The notes below the pieces were generated by a model. The model had not been told where the DNA came from. It saw only the letters and a list, made by a program, of their open reading frames with translations, and made no database searches. This document shows positions 35,486-43,432 of a stretch of 64,000 bases of DNA, in pieces; position 1 is the stretch's first letter, and every line of letters begins with the position of its first letter. Where the stretch lies: assembly GCA_030834895.1 (NCBI GenBank), contig JAUQXA010000032.1:124001-188000 (forward strand), given 5' to 3'. Source of the DNA: Anaerolineales bacterium. GTDB taxonomy: Bacteria; Chloroflexota; Anaerolineae; Anaerolineales; Villigracilaceae. The position numbers were made by a program, and so were the translations under genes.

Positions 35486-36106
35486 ATGGCAAAAGGCGGC
35501 CGTCGTTATCCACTTGTCGTCTACACGCACATGATCAATCGTTGGTGGCCGGCAATCTTTACGCTGGGACTCGCCTTGCTTGCGTTGGCATGGGCGCTTC
35601 GCACTTGGGGCTTTGAAGAATGGCGCTGGTTTGCAACTGCCGGTGTTGCTGGATTCAATGTATTTGTTGGAATTTTACTGTTGATCCTGCGTAAAAGCGC
35701 ATACGTCCAGCCGTTCAGCGACCACCTGCGGTTGGCGACACCGTTGTTACGCCTGAACATTTCATATCGAAGAATTCGACGGGCTTCGTCGGCAAATATG
35801 GGCGCGTTATTCCCGCGGAATACCGTCTCAAGTTGGCGGGCGGAGATTATCGAGCCGCTGGCAAAAATGACCGCATTGGTGATCGAGTTAAACAGCCACC
35901 CAAAATCCCAGTCTTCATTGCGGTTGTTCCTGTCGCCGTTTTTCTTCAAGGATAAGAGTCCGCACTTCGTGATTTTGGTTGATGACTGGATGAGGTTCAG
36001 CGCCGAGCTTGAAAGCATGCGCACAGGCACGGGTTCCGCACCCGGACAACAGCAAAAACGCAGCACGAATTCGATACTTTCACGTCTGCCAGGCAAAAAC
36101 AAATGA
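35486..36106 (+). CDS. Membrane protein with two N-terminal helices and a PH-like domain
   Basis: A 206-residue protein with two membrane helices (AIFTLGLALLALAWAL; FNVFVGILLLIL) and a ~130-residue cytoplasmic domain that begins YVQPFSDHLRLATPLLRLNISYRRIRRASSA. That layout resembles bacterial PH (bPH) proteins. The C-terminus is Gln/Lys-rich. It starts three bases after the translin-like gene, making it the last gene of that operon. Function is unknown. Confidence 0.72.
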   Translation: MAKGGRRYPLVVYTHMINRWWPAIFTLGLALLALAWALRTWGFEEWRWFATAGVAGFNVFVGILLLILRKSAYVQPFSDHLRLATPLLRLNISYRRIRRASSANMGALFPRNTVSSWRAEIIEPLAKMTALVIELNSHPKSQSSLRLFLSPFFFKDKSPHFVILVDDWMRFSAELESMRTGTGSAPGQQQKRSTNSILSRLPGKNK

Positions 36107-36284
36107 ACGTGTATTTTGTCTGTTCGATCATCGGCGCGTTTCTTCCTCATGGATAGACGGCAAATGATTGTGAAGGTCATCACAACTATTTTATGACATT
36201 CAGCGGTTTGTAAAATCAGGGAAGTGGTTTATTATGTGGGCGGAGACAAACAGACACCTCCTCCTGTCTCCTCCTTTGGCGAAA

Positions 36285-36320
36285 GTTGCCGCTGAGTTCT
36301 CCCTCAGCGGCAACACTTTT
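36285..36320. terminator. Bidirectional terminator between convergent genes
   Basis: GTTGCCGCTGAG pairs perfectly with CTCAGCGGCAAC around a six-base loop. On the plus strand it is followed by ACTTTTAATTT. The rest of the 236-base gap (36107-36342) holds no gene that I can see. Confidence 0.75.
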
Positions 36321-36342
36321 AATTTCCCTGTTCGTTACGACT

Positions 36343-37791
36343 CTATTCCTGCGTGGGGAGAAGTACGATGAAAGTGGAGCCCTTCCCAACAGTCGATTCC
36401 ACCCAAACGCGGCCCTGGTGACTGTCCACAATGGATTTGACAATTGCCAGGCCCAACCCGGATCCCTGAGCCCCCCTGGCGGCATTTGAAGCGCGATAAA
36501 ACTTTTCGAATACCCTTCCCTGCTCTTCTGGCGGAATTCCCACCCCTGTATCTTTCACTTTAATGATAATCTGCTCCCCCTCCATCGACATGCTCACATG
36601 AACACTGCCATCCGTCGGCGTGTATTTGATGGCATTCCCCACGAGGTTATCCAGCATCTGACGAATACGAATGGGATTGGCCCGCAATGCTTTCAAGTTT
36701 GGCGCGACATTCACGGAAAGTTTTATGTTTTTTTTCTTCACCTGGTTGTCGAATATATCCAGGGAATATTTCAATACATTATCAAGGTGGACCGTTTCAC
36801 GACGCGTATCAAAACCCGCATCGAGCCGGCCCAGGTCAAGCAGGTCATTGACCAGTGTGGTGATATGCTGGGCGCTGCCTTGCAAGCGGCGCAGAAATTC
36901 CTGTTGATTGTGGGTAAGCGGACCGGTACGCTCGACCAATTCCGTGTAACCCATGATCGCCGTCAGCGGTGAACGCAAATCGTGCGAAATTGTATGGATA
37001 AAATCACTTTTCAGACGGTCCAGTTCCTTGAGGTAGGAGATATCCTGCATGGTAATGGCGCCACCGATATGGGGAATGGGCGTATATTGCGCGTTATAAA
37101 CGCGGCCATCGTTGAAATTGACTTCATGATACTTCAAGGGTCCGTTGGTTGCGCGGGCGAGCAAAGCCTGCAAATCCTCATTGGGGATGGCGTCAATTAC
37201 CGATCTTCCCACAAGATCAAGGTCATCAAGGTCGAAGATATCGCTTACGGCACGGTTGACCAGTATGATGTTCCTGTGCCTGTCCATCACGATCACACCA
37301 TCCTGAATATTTGCAATGATTGCTTCCAGTTTCTGGTGTTCGGCTTCAGATAGGTCGGCTTTCTCGGCAAGCGATGAAGTTGTACGTTTCACTTCGCGCC
37401 GCAACCAATCGCCCAACTTCCTGGCCCGTGCCAGGCTTCTTTGTACTTCATCGGTAATATCGGACATTTTCAACGGCGGACAGAGATAGCCACTCATCCC
37501 CATCTTGAGCACGGACCTAGCAAGCCCGTTTGTATCCTTATCGGCATATAAAATGATCGGCAAAGTGGGAAATCGTTCTAAAATCTCCCGGGAAATGGAA
37601 AAGCCGTCCTCGCCGGAAAACTTCTCGCCAATAATCATCAGGGCCGGAATGGCTTCCTGGATGGATTTCTCCATCCCCAAACGGTCATGAACCACCGCCA
37701 CCCCGAATCCCGCCGCCGTCAAGGTACGCTCCATCAAATCCAAAACCGGGGATGGATCCAGTGTAAGTAAAATCAAATCATTTTTAGCCAT
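36343..37791 (-). CDS. Hybrid sensor histidine kinase (degenerate receiver-PAS-HisKA-HATPase)
   Basis: A 482-residue soluble kinase. Residues 1-120 have a receiver fold, but the phospho-Asp site reads MIIGEKFSGEDG, with Gly or Glu in place of Asp, so it is a pseudo-receiver. A PAS domain follows (IIANIQDGVIVMDRHRNIILVNRAVSDIFDL). The HisKA box is FIHTISHDLRSPLTAIMGYTEL and the ATPase shows NLVGNAIKYTPTDG, DTGVGIPPEEQ and GSGLGLAIVKSIVDSHQG. It autophosphorylates on His. It lies 30 bases after a receiver-GAF gene, its likely partner. Confidence 0.92.
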   Translation of the reverse strand: MAKNDLILLTLDPSPVLDLMERTLTAAGFGVAVVHDRLGMEKSIQEAIPALMIIGEKFSGEDGFSISREILERFPTLPIILYADKDTNGLARSVLKMGMSGYLCPPLKMSDITDEVQRSLARARKLGDWLRREVKRTTSSLAEKADLSEAEHQKLEAIIANIQDGVIVMDRHRNIILVNRAVSDIFDLDDLDLVGRSVIDAIPNEDLQALLARATNGPLKYHEVNFNDGRVYNAQYTPIPHIGGAITMQDISYLKELDRLKSDFIHTISHDLRSPLTAIMGYTELVERTGPLTHNQQEFLRRLQGSAQHITTLVNDLLDLGRLDAGFDTRRETVHLDNVLKYSLDIFDNQVKKKNIKLSVNVAPNLKALRANPIRIRQMLDNLVGNAIKYTPTDGSVHVSMSMEGEQIIIKVKDTGVGIPPEEQGRVFEKFYRASNAARGAQGSGLGLAIVKSIVDSHQGRVWVESTVGKGSTFIVLLPTQE

Positions 37792-37821
37792 ATGATGGGC
37801 TTTTTTATTTCGTGTGTCTGC

Positions 37822-38973
37822 TTATTGCCCGGGGACAACAGTCTTTTCAGAGGAGCGGGCAAGCCGCAACAAGGCCACTTGCACCGATTCAAGCGCCTGA
37901 CGCTGCTCGGGGGTCAATTTACCGGGCGTCTCCGTCAACACAAAATTCAGGGGATAACTCGCCACCTGCAATTCGTTGCGAATGGCGGCCCGCACCGCCT
38001 CGAGCGTGGCATAACGATAATTTTCTCCGGTACGCGCATTTTCAGCGGTTTTTTCCAAGGCATGGAATAAACGTGCATTGACCAGTGAAATGGAGGAAAA
38101 ATCGGCCATCGCTTCCAGCAGGGTTTGCGTATCGCGGCTGATCTCCCTGTCGGCCTTTCGCACGACGAGCAGCAACCCGATCACTTCGTTCTGAATCTTG
38201 ATGGGAATCACGGCAATGGATTTGCCCAGGGTGGAAACCTTCAACTTTTGCAATGGCACGCCGCTCATGACCAGACTCTCGCCCGAAAGCGCGACGAGGG
38301 AACTGATGCCGTCATCCACCGGCTGGTTCATTTTCTTCGCCCACGAATCAGGCAGGTTGCGCTGGGCGCGCATCAAAAAGGCCTTGCTGCGTTCCTCGCG
38401 CAGCAACAGCCAGCACATGTTGGCATCCGCCAGTTTCATGGCGGCTTCGAGAATCATGTCGAACAGCACGCGCTGGTCCGTGACAGACACAACCGCCTTC
38501 GCCGTGGAAAGGATCGTCGTCAGGTCGCTCAACTTGCGTTGCAACTCTTCGTTCATCACCTTCAACTGACGGTCCAGTTTTTGACGTTCGCGCGTCTCCT
38601 GCGTCTGGCGCAGAGCGCGCTCGACAATGGAAACCACTTCCGCATCCTTGAGGGGCCAGAACATCACATCGGTGGCGCCCAGACGAAAGGCCTGAATGGC
38701 GTCGGTTTCCTGCCCTTTTTCGGCAATCACGATCACAGGCGATTTGACGCCTTGCGCATTGAAAGCCGCCAGCATATCCTTTCCGCTCAAGCCTGGAAAG
38801 TTCAAGTCGGCAAGTATCAAACTCGGCGAGTTTTGAATCGCAAATTTGATCGCAGATCCCACATCACCCAACACAGTCACCTGGTAACCAAGCGGCTGGA
38901 GCGACTGCCGGCCAATCAAATCGGCAATGTCTGGATCATTTTCAACAATGAGAATCTGTTCCCCGGTTGCCAT
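37822..38973 (-). CDS. Response regulator with GAF domain
   Basis: A 383-residue protein. Residues 1-125 are an intact receiver: acidic pair in ILIVENDPD, phospho-Asp in LILADLNFPGLSG, and the conserved Lys position reads WPLKDAEVV. A coiled coil (QKLDRQLKVMNEELQRKL) leads into a GAF domain (AMKLADANMCWLLLREERSKAFLMRAQRNLP, IAVIPIKIQNEVIGLLLVVR). The C-terminal helices (ALESVQVALLRLARSSEK) resemble a kinase dimerisation helix without the His box, so it lacks an ordinary output domain. It is encoded upstream of, and probably with, the hybrid kinase. Confidence 0.88.
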   Translation of the reverse strand: MATGEQILIVENDPDIADLIGRQSLQPLGYQVTVLGDVGSAIKFAIQNSPSLILADLNFPGLSGKDMLAAFNAQGVKSPVIVIAEKGQETDAIQAFRLGATDVMFWPLKDAEVVSIVERALRQTQETRERQKLDRQLKVMNEELQRKLSDLTTILSTAKAVVSVTDQRVLFDMILEAAMKLADANMCWLLLREERSKAFLMRAQRNLPDSWAKKMNQPVDDGISSLVALSGESLVMSGVPLQKLKVSTLGKSIAVIPIKIQNEVIGLLLVVRKADREISRDTQTLLEAMADFSSISLVNARLFHALEKTAENARTGENYRYATLEAVRAAIRNELQVASYPLNFVLTETPGKLTPEQRQALESVQVALLRLARSSEKTVVPGQ

Positions 38974-39023
38974 GTTTTTTTCCTTTTTTCGATTCTATCA
39001 CCTTTTCGATTACAATCCCTTTC

Positions 39024-39995
39024 ATGAATTTTACAGAATTTGACATCGCGGCCGTCATCCCGGCTTATGGCGTGGAACACAATATTCAGTCCGTGCTGGG
39101 CGGACTGCCTTCCTACTTGAAGCATATCATCGTTGTGGACGACGCTTCGCCCGACTCCAGCGGAAAGCTGGTTGCAGAAGCAGCAAAACGCGACAAACGC
39201 ATCACTCTTGTCAGGCACATCCAAAATCAGGGCGTGGGCGGCGCAATGGTCAGCGGATTCCGCAAGGCGCTCGAACTCCGCGCTCAGGTCGTGGTCAAAC
39301 TCGATGGCGATGGTCAGATGGACCCTGCGCATATCCCCGCGCTGGTCAAGCCGTTGATTCAGGGAAAAGCAGATTACGTCAAAGGCAACCGATTTCGTGA
39401 TTTTCAGTCGCTGGGGCAGATGCCGCTCGTGCGCCGAATCGGGAATCTCGGCTTGAGTTTTCTAACCAAAGCCGCAACCGGCTACTGGGGCATTTTCGAC
39501 CCCACGAACGGATACTTCGCCATCCGCGCCGGAGTCCTCGCGCAACTGCCGCTGGACAAAATAGACCGCCGCTACTTTTTCGAAACGTCCATGCTTGCCC
39601 AGCTATACCTGCTCGGCGCACTGGTGATGGATGTCCCCATCCCAGCCCGTTATCGAAACGAGACATCGAACCTGTCCATCCGCCGCACTTTGTTCGAGTT
39701 CCCGATCAAACTGCTTGCCACATTTTTTCGGCGCATTCTGCTAAAGTATTATATTTACGACTTTTCGATGATGTCCCTGTACTTGATGGTCGGTATTCCG
39801 CTGTTGTTATTTGGCGGGATATTTGGCGCCGTCAAGTGGATCGACTACGCGAGTCGGAACGTCCCCGCTCCCACCGGTACTGTGATGCTGCCCACCCTTT
39901 GCGTTATTCTCGGGATTCAAATCCTGCTCTCTGCCATCGAAATTGACATGAACTCCGTTCCGCGCAAACCGCTTTCGGAGTCGTTGGAAAGATAA
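39024..39995 (+). CDS. Glycosyltransferase family 2 protein
   Basis: A 323-residue enzyme of the dolichol-phosphate mannosyltransferase type: AAVIPAYGVEHNIQSVL, HIIVVDDASPDSSG, NQGVGGAMVSGFRKAL, VVKLDGDGQMDP (the metal-binding DxD) and FDPTNGYFAIRAGVL. Two or three membrane helices follow (MSLYLMVGIPLLLFGGIFGAV; LPTLCVILGIQILLSAIEID). It probably makes a polyprenyl-phosphate sugar, the type of donor used by the ArnT-like enzyme at 4808. The start is ATG 39024; a TACAAT box ends seven bases upstream, so the transcript may be leaderless. Confidence 0.9.
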   Translation: MNFTEFDIAAVIPAYGVEHNIQSVLGGLPSYLKHIIVVDDASPDSSGKLVAEAAKRDKRITLVRHIQNQGVGGAMVSGFRKALELRAQVVVKLDGDGQMDPAHIPALVKPLIQGKADYVKGNRFRDFQSLGQMPLVRRIGNLGLSFLTKAATGYWGIFDPTNGYFAIRAGVLAQLPLDKIDRRYFFETSMLAQLYLLGALVMDVPIPARYRNETSNLSIRRTLFEFPIKLLATFFRRILLKYYIYDFSMMSLYLMVGIPLLLFGGIFGAVKWIDYASRNVPAPTGTVMLPTLCVILGIQILLSAIEIDMNSVPRKPLSESLER

Positions 39996-40064
39996 CAAGG
40001 CCTGTTATTTTATTTAGAGTCTTTTCATCAACTTTTTTGCCGGGGGATGTATACTTAACCCAAG

Positions 40065-42287
40065 ATGGAATTTCGACCCTACATCCCAGGATTGAAACCC
40101 GCCGACCCGGGTCCGCTCTCACGATTTTTGCCCGCGCTTGAAGAAGGGGTGATTTCCGCATGGTTGGCACAACAGCCCTTCGACATGGCTCAGGGCGGAT
40201 CTTCGAATTGGTTGCTTGACCCATTCGGATTCTCTCCGAGGCTGGTTCTGGAGGCCGCGCGAAGCGGATACCGCGTGCTGGTCACGGCGAACAATCCCGT
40301 CACCCGCTTTCTGCTGGAGATGTCTGCAAACCCGCCCGCGCAAAATGAATTCACCGCCGCGCTGGCGGACTTGGGCGCAGTCAAAAAAGGGGAGGAAAGG
40401 CTGGCAAGTCATCTGCAATCGCTCTACCTGACAACCTGTGGAAAATGCGAGAAGCAAATCCATGCCCAGTCGTTTTTGTGGCGCAAGGGAGAGAATACGC
40501 CGTATGCGAGGATTTATGAATGTCCGCACTGCAGCGACTCAGGCGAGCATCCTGTCACGGAAGAGGATGTGGATCGCGCGAAGAAAATCGCGGAGACCGA
40601 CGCATTGCACCGTTCACGCGCCTTTGAAAAAGTTGTGTCCCTGCACGACGAGGACCGCTTTTACGCCGAGGAAGCCATCAGCCATTACCTGCCGCGCCCG
40701 TTGTATGCGTTGACCACCATCATCAACCGGCTCGATAGTTTGAATTTGCCCCCCGAACGCAAACGCGCATTGACTGCCCTGATTCTTTTGGCTTGCGATG
40801 CGGGCAACACGCTCTGGGCCCATCCTGCCGAACGTCCGCGACCGAAACAGTTGAGCACGCCAAATCAATTCCGCGAGCAAAACGTCTGGATGGCGCTGGA
40901 GCGTGGATTAAGTCTCTGGTCAGAGTCAGGCTCACCCGTCGCATGCGAAGCGTGGCCCGGCAAAATCCCGGAGAGCGGCGGCATCCTCATCTATGAAGGA
41001 CGGTTGAAAGACCTCGCACAAATTGTCAAAAAGGAAATTCCGATTTCAGCTGTCATCGGTTCGGTGCCGCGTCCCAATCAGGCCTTTTGGACTCTCTCCG
41101 CCTTATGGGCGGGTTGGTTGTGGGGCAAGGAGGCAGTGGAGCCATACAAGGTTGCCCTGCGCCGCCGACGTTACGACTGGGCATGGAACGCGACCGCTTT
41201 ACATTCCACATTCAACCGCCTGCGCGAATTGCTCCCCGAAGGCGTGCCGTTTTTTGCCATGCTGCCCGAGCCTGAACCTGCCTACCTTACGTCCGCTTTT
41301 ACGGCGGTGAGCGCGGCCAGGTTTTCCCTGCAAAGCGTGGCGCTGCGGACGGAGCATGATCCCGTGCAAATCATTTGGAAGAATACCGCACCAACAACCA
41401 AACCTAATGCCGAATCAGGCGAGACTCTTCTCCGCACTGCCATTCACGACTTTTTAATCGAACGCGGCGAGCCTGCCAGTTATTTGCATATCCACGCGGC
41501 GGGGTTGATCGCCCTTGCCGAAGCGGACACACTCAAGAGCGCGGATATTGAATTCGATGAAGCTCTGCGAAAGGTCAATGCGCTGTTCGAACTGGCGTTG
41601 AAGGGCGACGGAAGATTTATCCACTACTCCACCGGAGAAAATGTTGATACTGGGATGTGGGGTTTGAGTCTTGGGGCGGGCAAGTCGCTGTCAGATCGTG
41701 TGGAGATGGCAATCGTCAGCTACCTGCAAAAGAATCCGAATGCGCTGTATCTCGAAATCGAAGCGCACTTGAATCCATACTTTCCGGGATTGCTCACGCC
41801 ATCGAAGGGTTTGATCTACGCCGTCTTGAACTCGTACGCGGAAAAGGATGCAGGCAGTTGGAAACTACGTGCTGAAGATGTATCATCTACCCGACGTGAG
41901 GAATTAAAGACAATGCATACACTGATTGAAACGATTGGTAAACGGCTGGGATATGTCACTCGCAGGGAGGACAAGACCCTACACTGGGAGGAGAATGGTA
42001 TTTCGACACGGACGTTTTATGTGCTGGCCTCTGCCCTGTTGACACGGGCATTGCTCAATTCCACGCCGAACACGGTCATCGTCATCCCCGGTGGACGCGC
42101 TGCCCTCGCCGCCTACAAGGAGGAGCGCGACCCGTCACTCGCGGCGCAGATGAAAAAGCACAGGCTGGTCAAATATCGTCTGCTGCGAAGCCTGCTCGAC
42201 TTGCCGATTTTGACCCGCGAGACCTTTGAAGAGCAGATTGCCAGCGACCCGGTGGAAAAGTCCGCCGGGCAAATGATGATGTTTTAG
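40065..42287 (+). CDS. DNA-methylase-like protein with degenerate catalytic motifs and a zinc ribbon
   Basis: A 740-residue protein. Near residue 50 is a SAM-site-like LLDPFGFSPRLVLEAARSGYRVLVTANNP, then a zinc ribbon (CGKCEKQ...CPHCSDSG) and a block like those of DUF1156-type adenine DNA methylases: HYLPRPLYALTTIINRL, LTALILLACDAGNTLW, RPRPKQLSTPNQFREQNVWMALE. Where active enzymes have DPPY, this protein has AVIGSVPRPNQAFWTLSALWAGWLWG, so methyl transfer looks impossible. The C-terminal ~300 residues may form winged-helix domains. It is probably a nucleic-acid-binding relative of the methylases. A TATACT box lies nine bases before the ATG. Confidence 0.65.
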   Translation: MEFRPYIPGLKPADPGPLSRFLPALEEGVISAWLAQQPFDMAQGGSSNWLLDPFGFSPRLVLEAARSGYRVLVTANNPVTRFLLEMSANPPAQNEFTAALADLGAVKKGEERLASHLQSLYLTTCGKCEKQIHAQSFLWRKGENTPYARIYECPHCSDSGEHPVTEEDVDRAKKIAETDALHRSRAFEKVVSLHDEDRFYAEEAISHYLPRPLYALTTIINRLDSLNLPPERKRALTALILLACDAGNTLWAHPAERPRPKQLSTPNQFREQNVWMALERGLSLWSESGSPVACEAWPGKIPESGGILIYEGRLKDLAQIVKKEIPISAVIGSVPRPNQAFWTLSALWAGWLWGKEAVEPYKVALRRRRYDWAWNATALHSTFNRLRELLPEGVPFFAMLPEPEPAYLTSAFTAVSAARFSLQSVALRTEHDPVQIIWKNTAPTTKPNAESGETLLRTAIHDFLIERGEPASYLHIHAAGLIALAEADTLKSADIEFDEALRKVNALFELALKGDGRFIHYSTGENVDTGMWGLSLGAGKSLSDRVEMAIVSYLQKNPNALYLEIEAHLNPYFPGLLTPSKGLIYAVLNSYAEKDAGSWKLRAEDVSSTRREELKTMHTLIETIGKRLGYVTRREDKTLHWEENGISTRTFYVLASALLTRALLNSTPNTVIVIPGGRAALAAYKEERDPSLAAQMKKHRLVKYRLLRSLLDLPILTRETFEEQIASDPVEKSAGQMMMF

Positions 42288-42363
42288 GTTCGTTGAGTAG
42301 TTGAATAGCTTCGTAGTTGGGTAGTTTGAAAACCCAAATACTCATAGATTTCATGGGAGTTGT

Positions 42364-43395
42364 ATGTTCCGAAAAGCATTTCTTTTGTGTGCCTTATTTT
42401 TGACCTCCTGCGTTTCCGTTGACGTGGATTCGCTTGCGGTTACGGCCGGACCAGACTTCGTGACCTCGACCCTGCCGCCGACGAAGCAGGGCTTTGTCCC
42501 CTCGACGCTGACACCTACAGTGGAAGTCACCGTCTCCCCCACAGTTGCTGTTACCGCGCCGCCTAATTGCACGGATGGGGCTGTGCTTTTACGCGACGTG
42601 ACCATTCAGGACAACAGCCAGGTCCGTGCGGGTGAGAAATTCACCAAGACCTGGGAATTTCAAAATACTGGAACCTGCCCGTGGGTCAATTACACGCTGG
42701 CTTTTACTTCCGGTGATCGGATGGATGCGCCGCTTTCCGCGCCCATCCCGACCACACTGAAAGATGAGAAAGTGGAAGTCTCTGTGGACTTGACCGCGCC
42801 CAAGTCAAATGGAACATACACTGGATATTTCTCCCTACATAACACGAAAGATCGGGTTGTTTACATCGGCACGGAGCAGACCTTTTGGGTGAAGGTCGTC
42901 GTGGGCGGACCGAGCATCGCCGCCACTTCGTCGGGAGCGAGTCCCACACAATCTGGAAGCACATCAACTGGCGGTGGAGGGTCAGCCAACTGCAATTACA
43001 CCCAAAATGCGGGATACGTCAACCAGGTGGCGACGGCAATCAATGCCGAACGCGCGAGCGCCGGTTTGCCGGCATTGACCGTCAACTCGCAACTTGCAGC
43101 GCTGGCGCAGTCTCATGCGGCGGACATGGCCTGCAATGACATTATTAGTCACACAGGTTCGGACGGTTCCTCCGCTTATTCGCGGGCGGTGGCTTCGGGG
43201 TATGCGGGCATGTTCTCCGAGGAGATCATCTACGGCGGCGGAGGTCCACAGGCGGCGATGAGTTGGTGGATGAGCGACCAAATCCACCGCGACGCGATTC
43301 TGAAAGCCAAGACCACCGAGATGGGCGTCGGCTATGCTTATTTTTCCAACGGCTCGTATGGGGATTTTATTGTGGTGGAGTTTGGAACGCAATAA
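42364..43395 (+). CDS. Lipoprotein with NBR1-Ig-like and CAP (SCP) domains
   Basis: A 343-residue lipoprotein (lipobox FLTSC, then a Thr/Val/Pro stalk). Residues ~65-180 form an NBR1-type Ig-like domain (VRAGEKFTKTWEFQNTGTCPW...GTYTGYFSLHNTKDRVVYIG), common in Chloroflexota surface proteins. After a Ser/Gly linker comes a CAP domain: VATAINAERASAGLPALTVNSQLAALAQSHAADMACND, HTGSDGSSAYSRAVASGYAGMFSEEII, and MGVGYAYFSNGSYGDFIVVEFG. The CAP His and Glu residues are present. Bacterial CAP proteins are secreted, with unclear activity. Confidence 0.92.
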   Translation: MFRKAFLLCALFLTSCVSVDVDSLAVTAGPDFVTSTLPPTKQGFVPSTLTPTVEVTVSPTVAVTAPPNCTDGAVLLRDVTIQDNSQVRAGEKFTKTWEFQNTGTCPWVNYTLAFTSGDRMDAPLSAPIPTTLKDEKVEVSVDLTAPKSNGTYTGYFSLHNTKDRVVYIGTEQTFWVKVVVGGPSIAATSSGASPTQSGSTSTGGGGSANCNYTQNAGYVNQVATAINAERASAGLPALTVNSQLAALAQSHAADMACNDIISHTGSDGSSAYSRAVASGYAGMFSEEIIYGGGGPQAAMSWWMSDQIHRDAILKAKTTEMGVGYAYFSNGSYGDFIVVEFGTQ

Positions 43396-43402
43396 AACGG
43401 TA

Positions 43403-43423
43403 GGGGCAGGGTGACCCCGCCCC
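43403..43423. terminator. GC-rich hairpin between convergent genes
   Basis: GGGGCAGGG pairs with CCCCGCCCC (one mismatch) with a short loop. No U-run follows, so it may be a terminator or a small repeat. Confidence 0.45.
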
Positions 43424-43432
43424 AACAATTAT

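Noticed and set aside
35508-35518. TTATCCACT considered as a DnaA box and origin
   Set aside because: It is a single imperfect site inside a coding gene, without a cluster or a dnaA/dnaN neighbour.
36107-36284. Possible small RNA or gene in the gap after the membrane-protein gene
   Set aside because: No ORF with a start signal, promoter pair or stable structure apart from the terminator was found.
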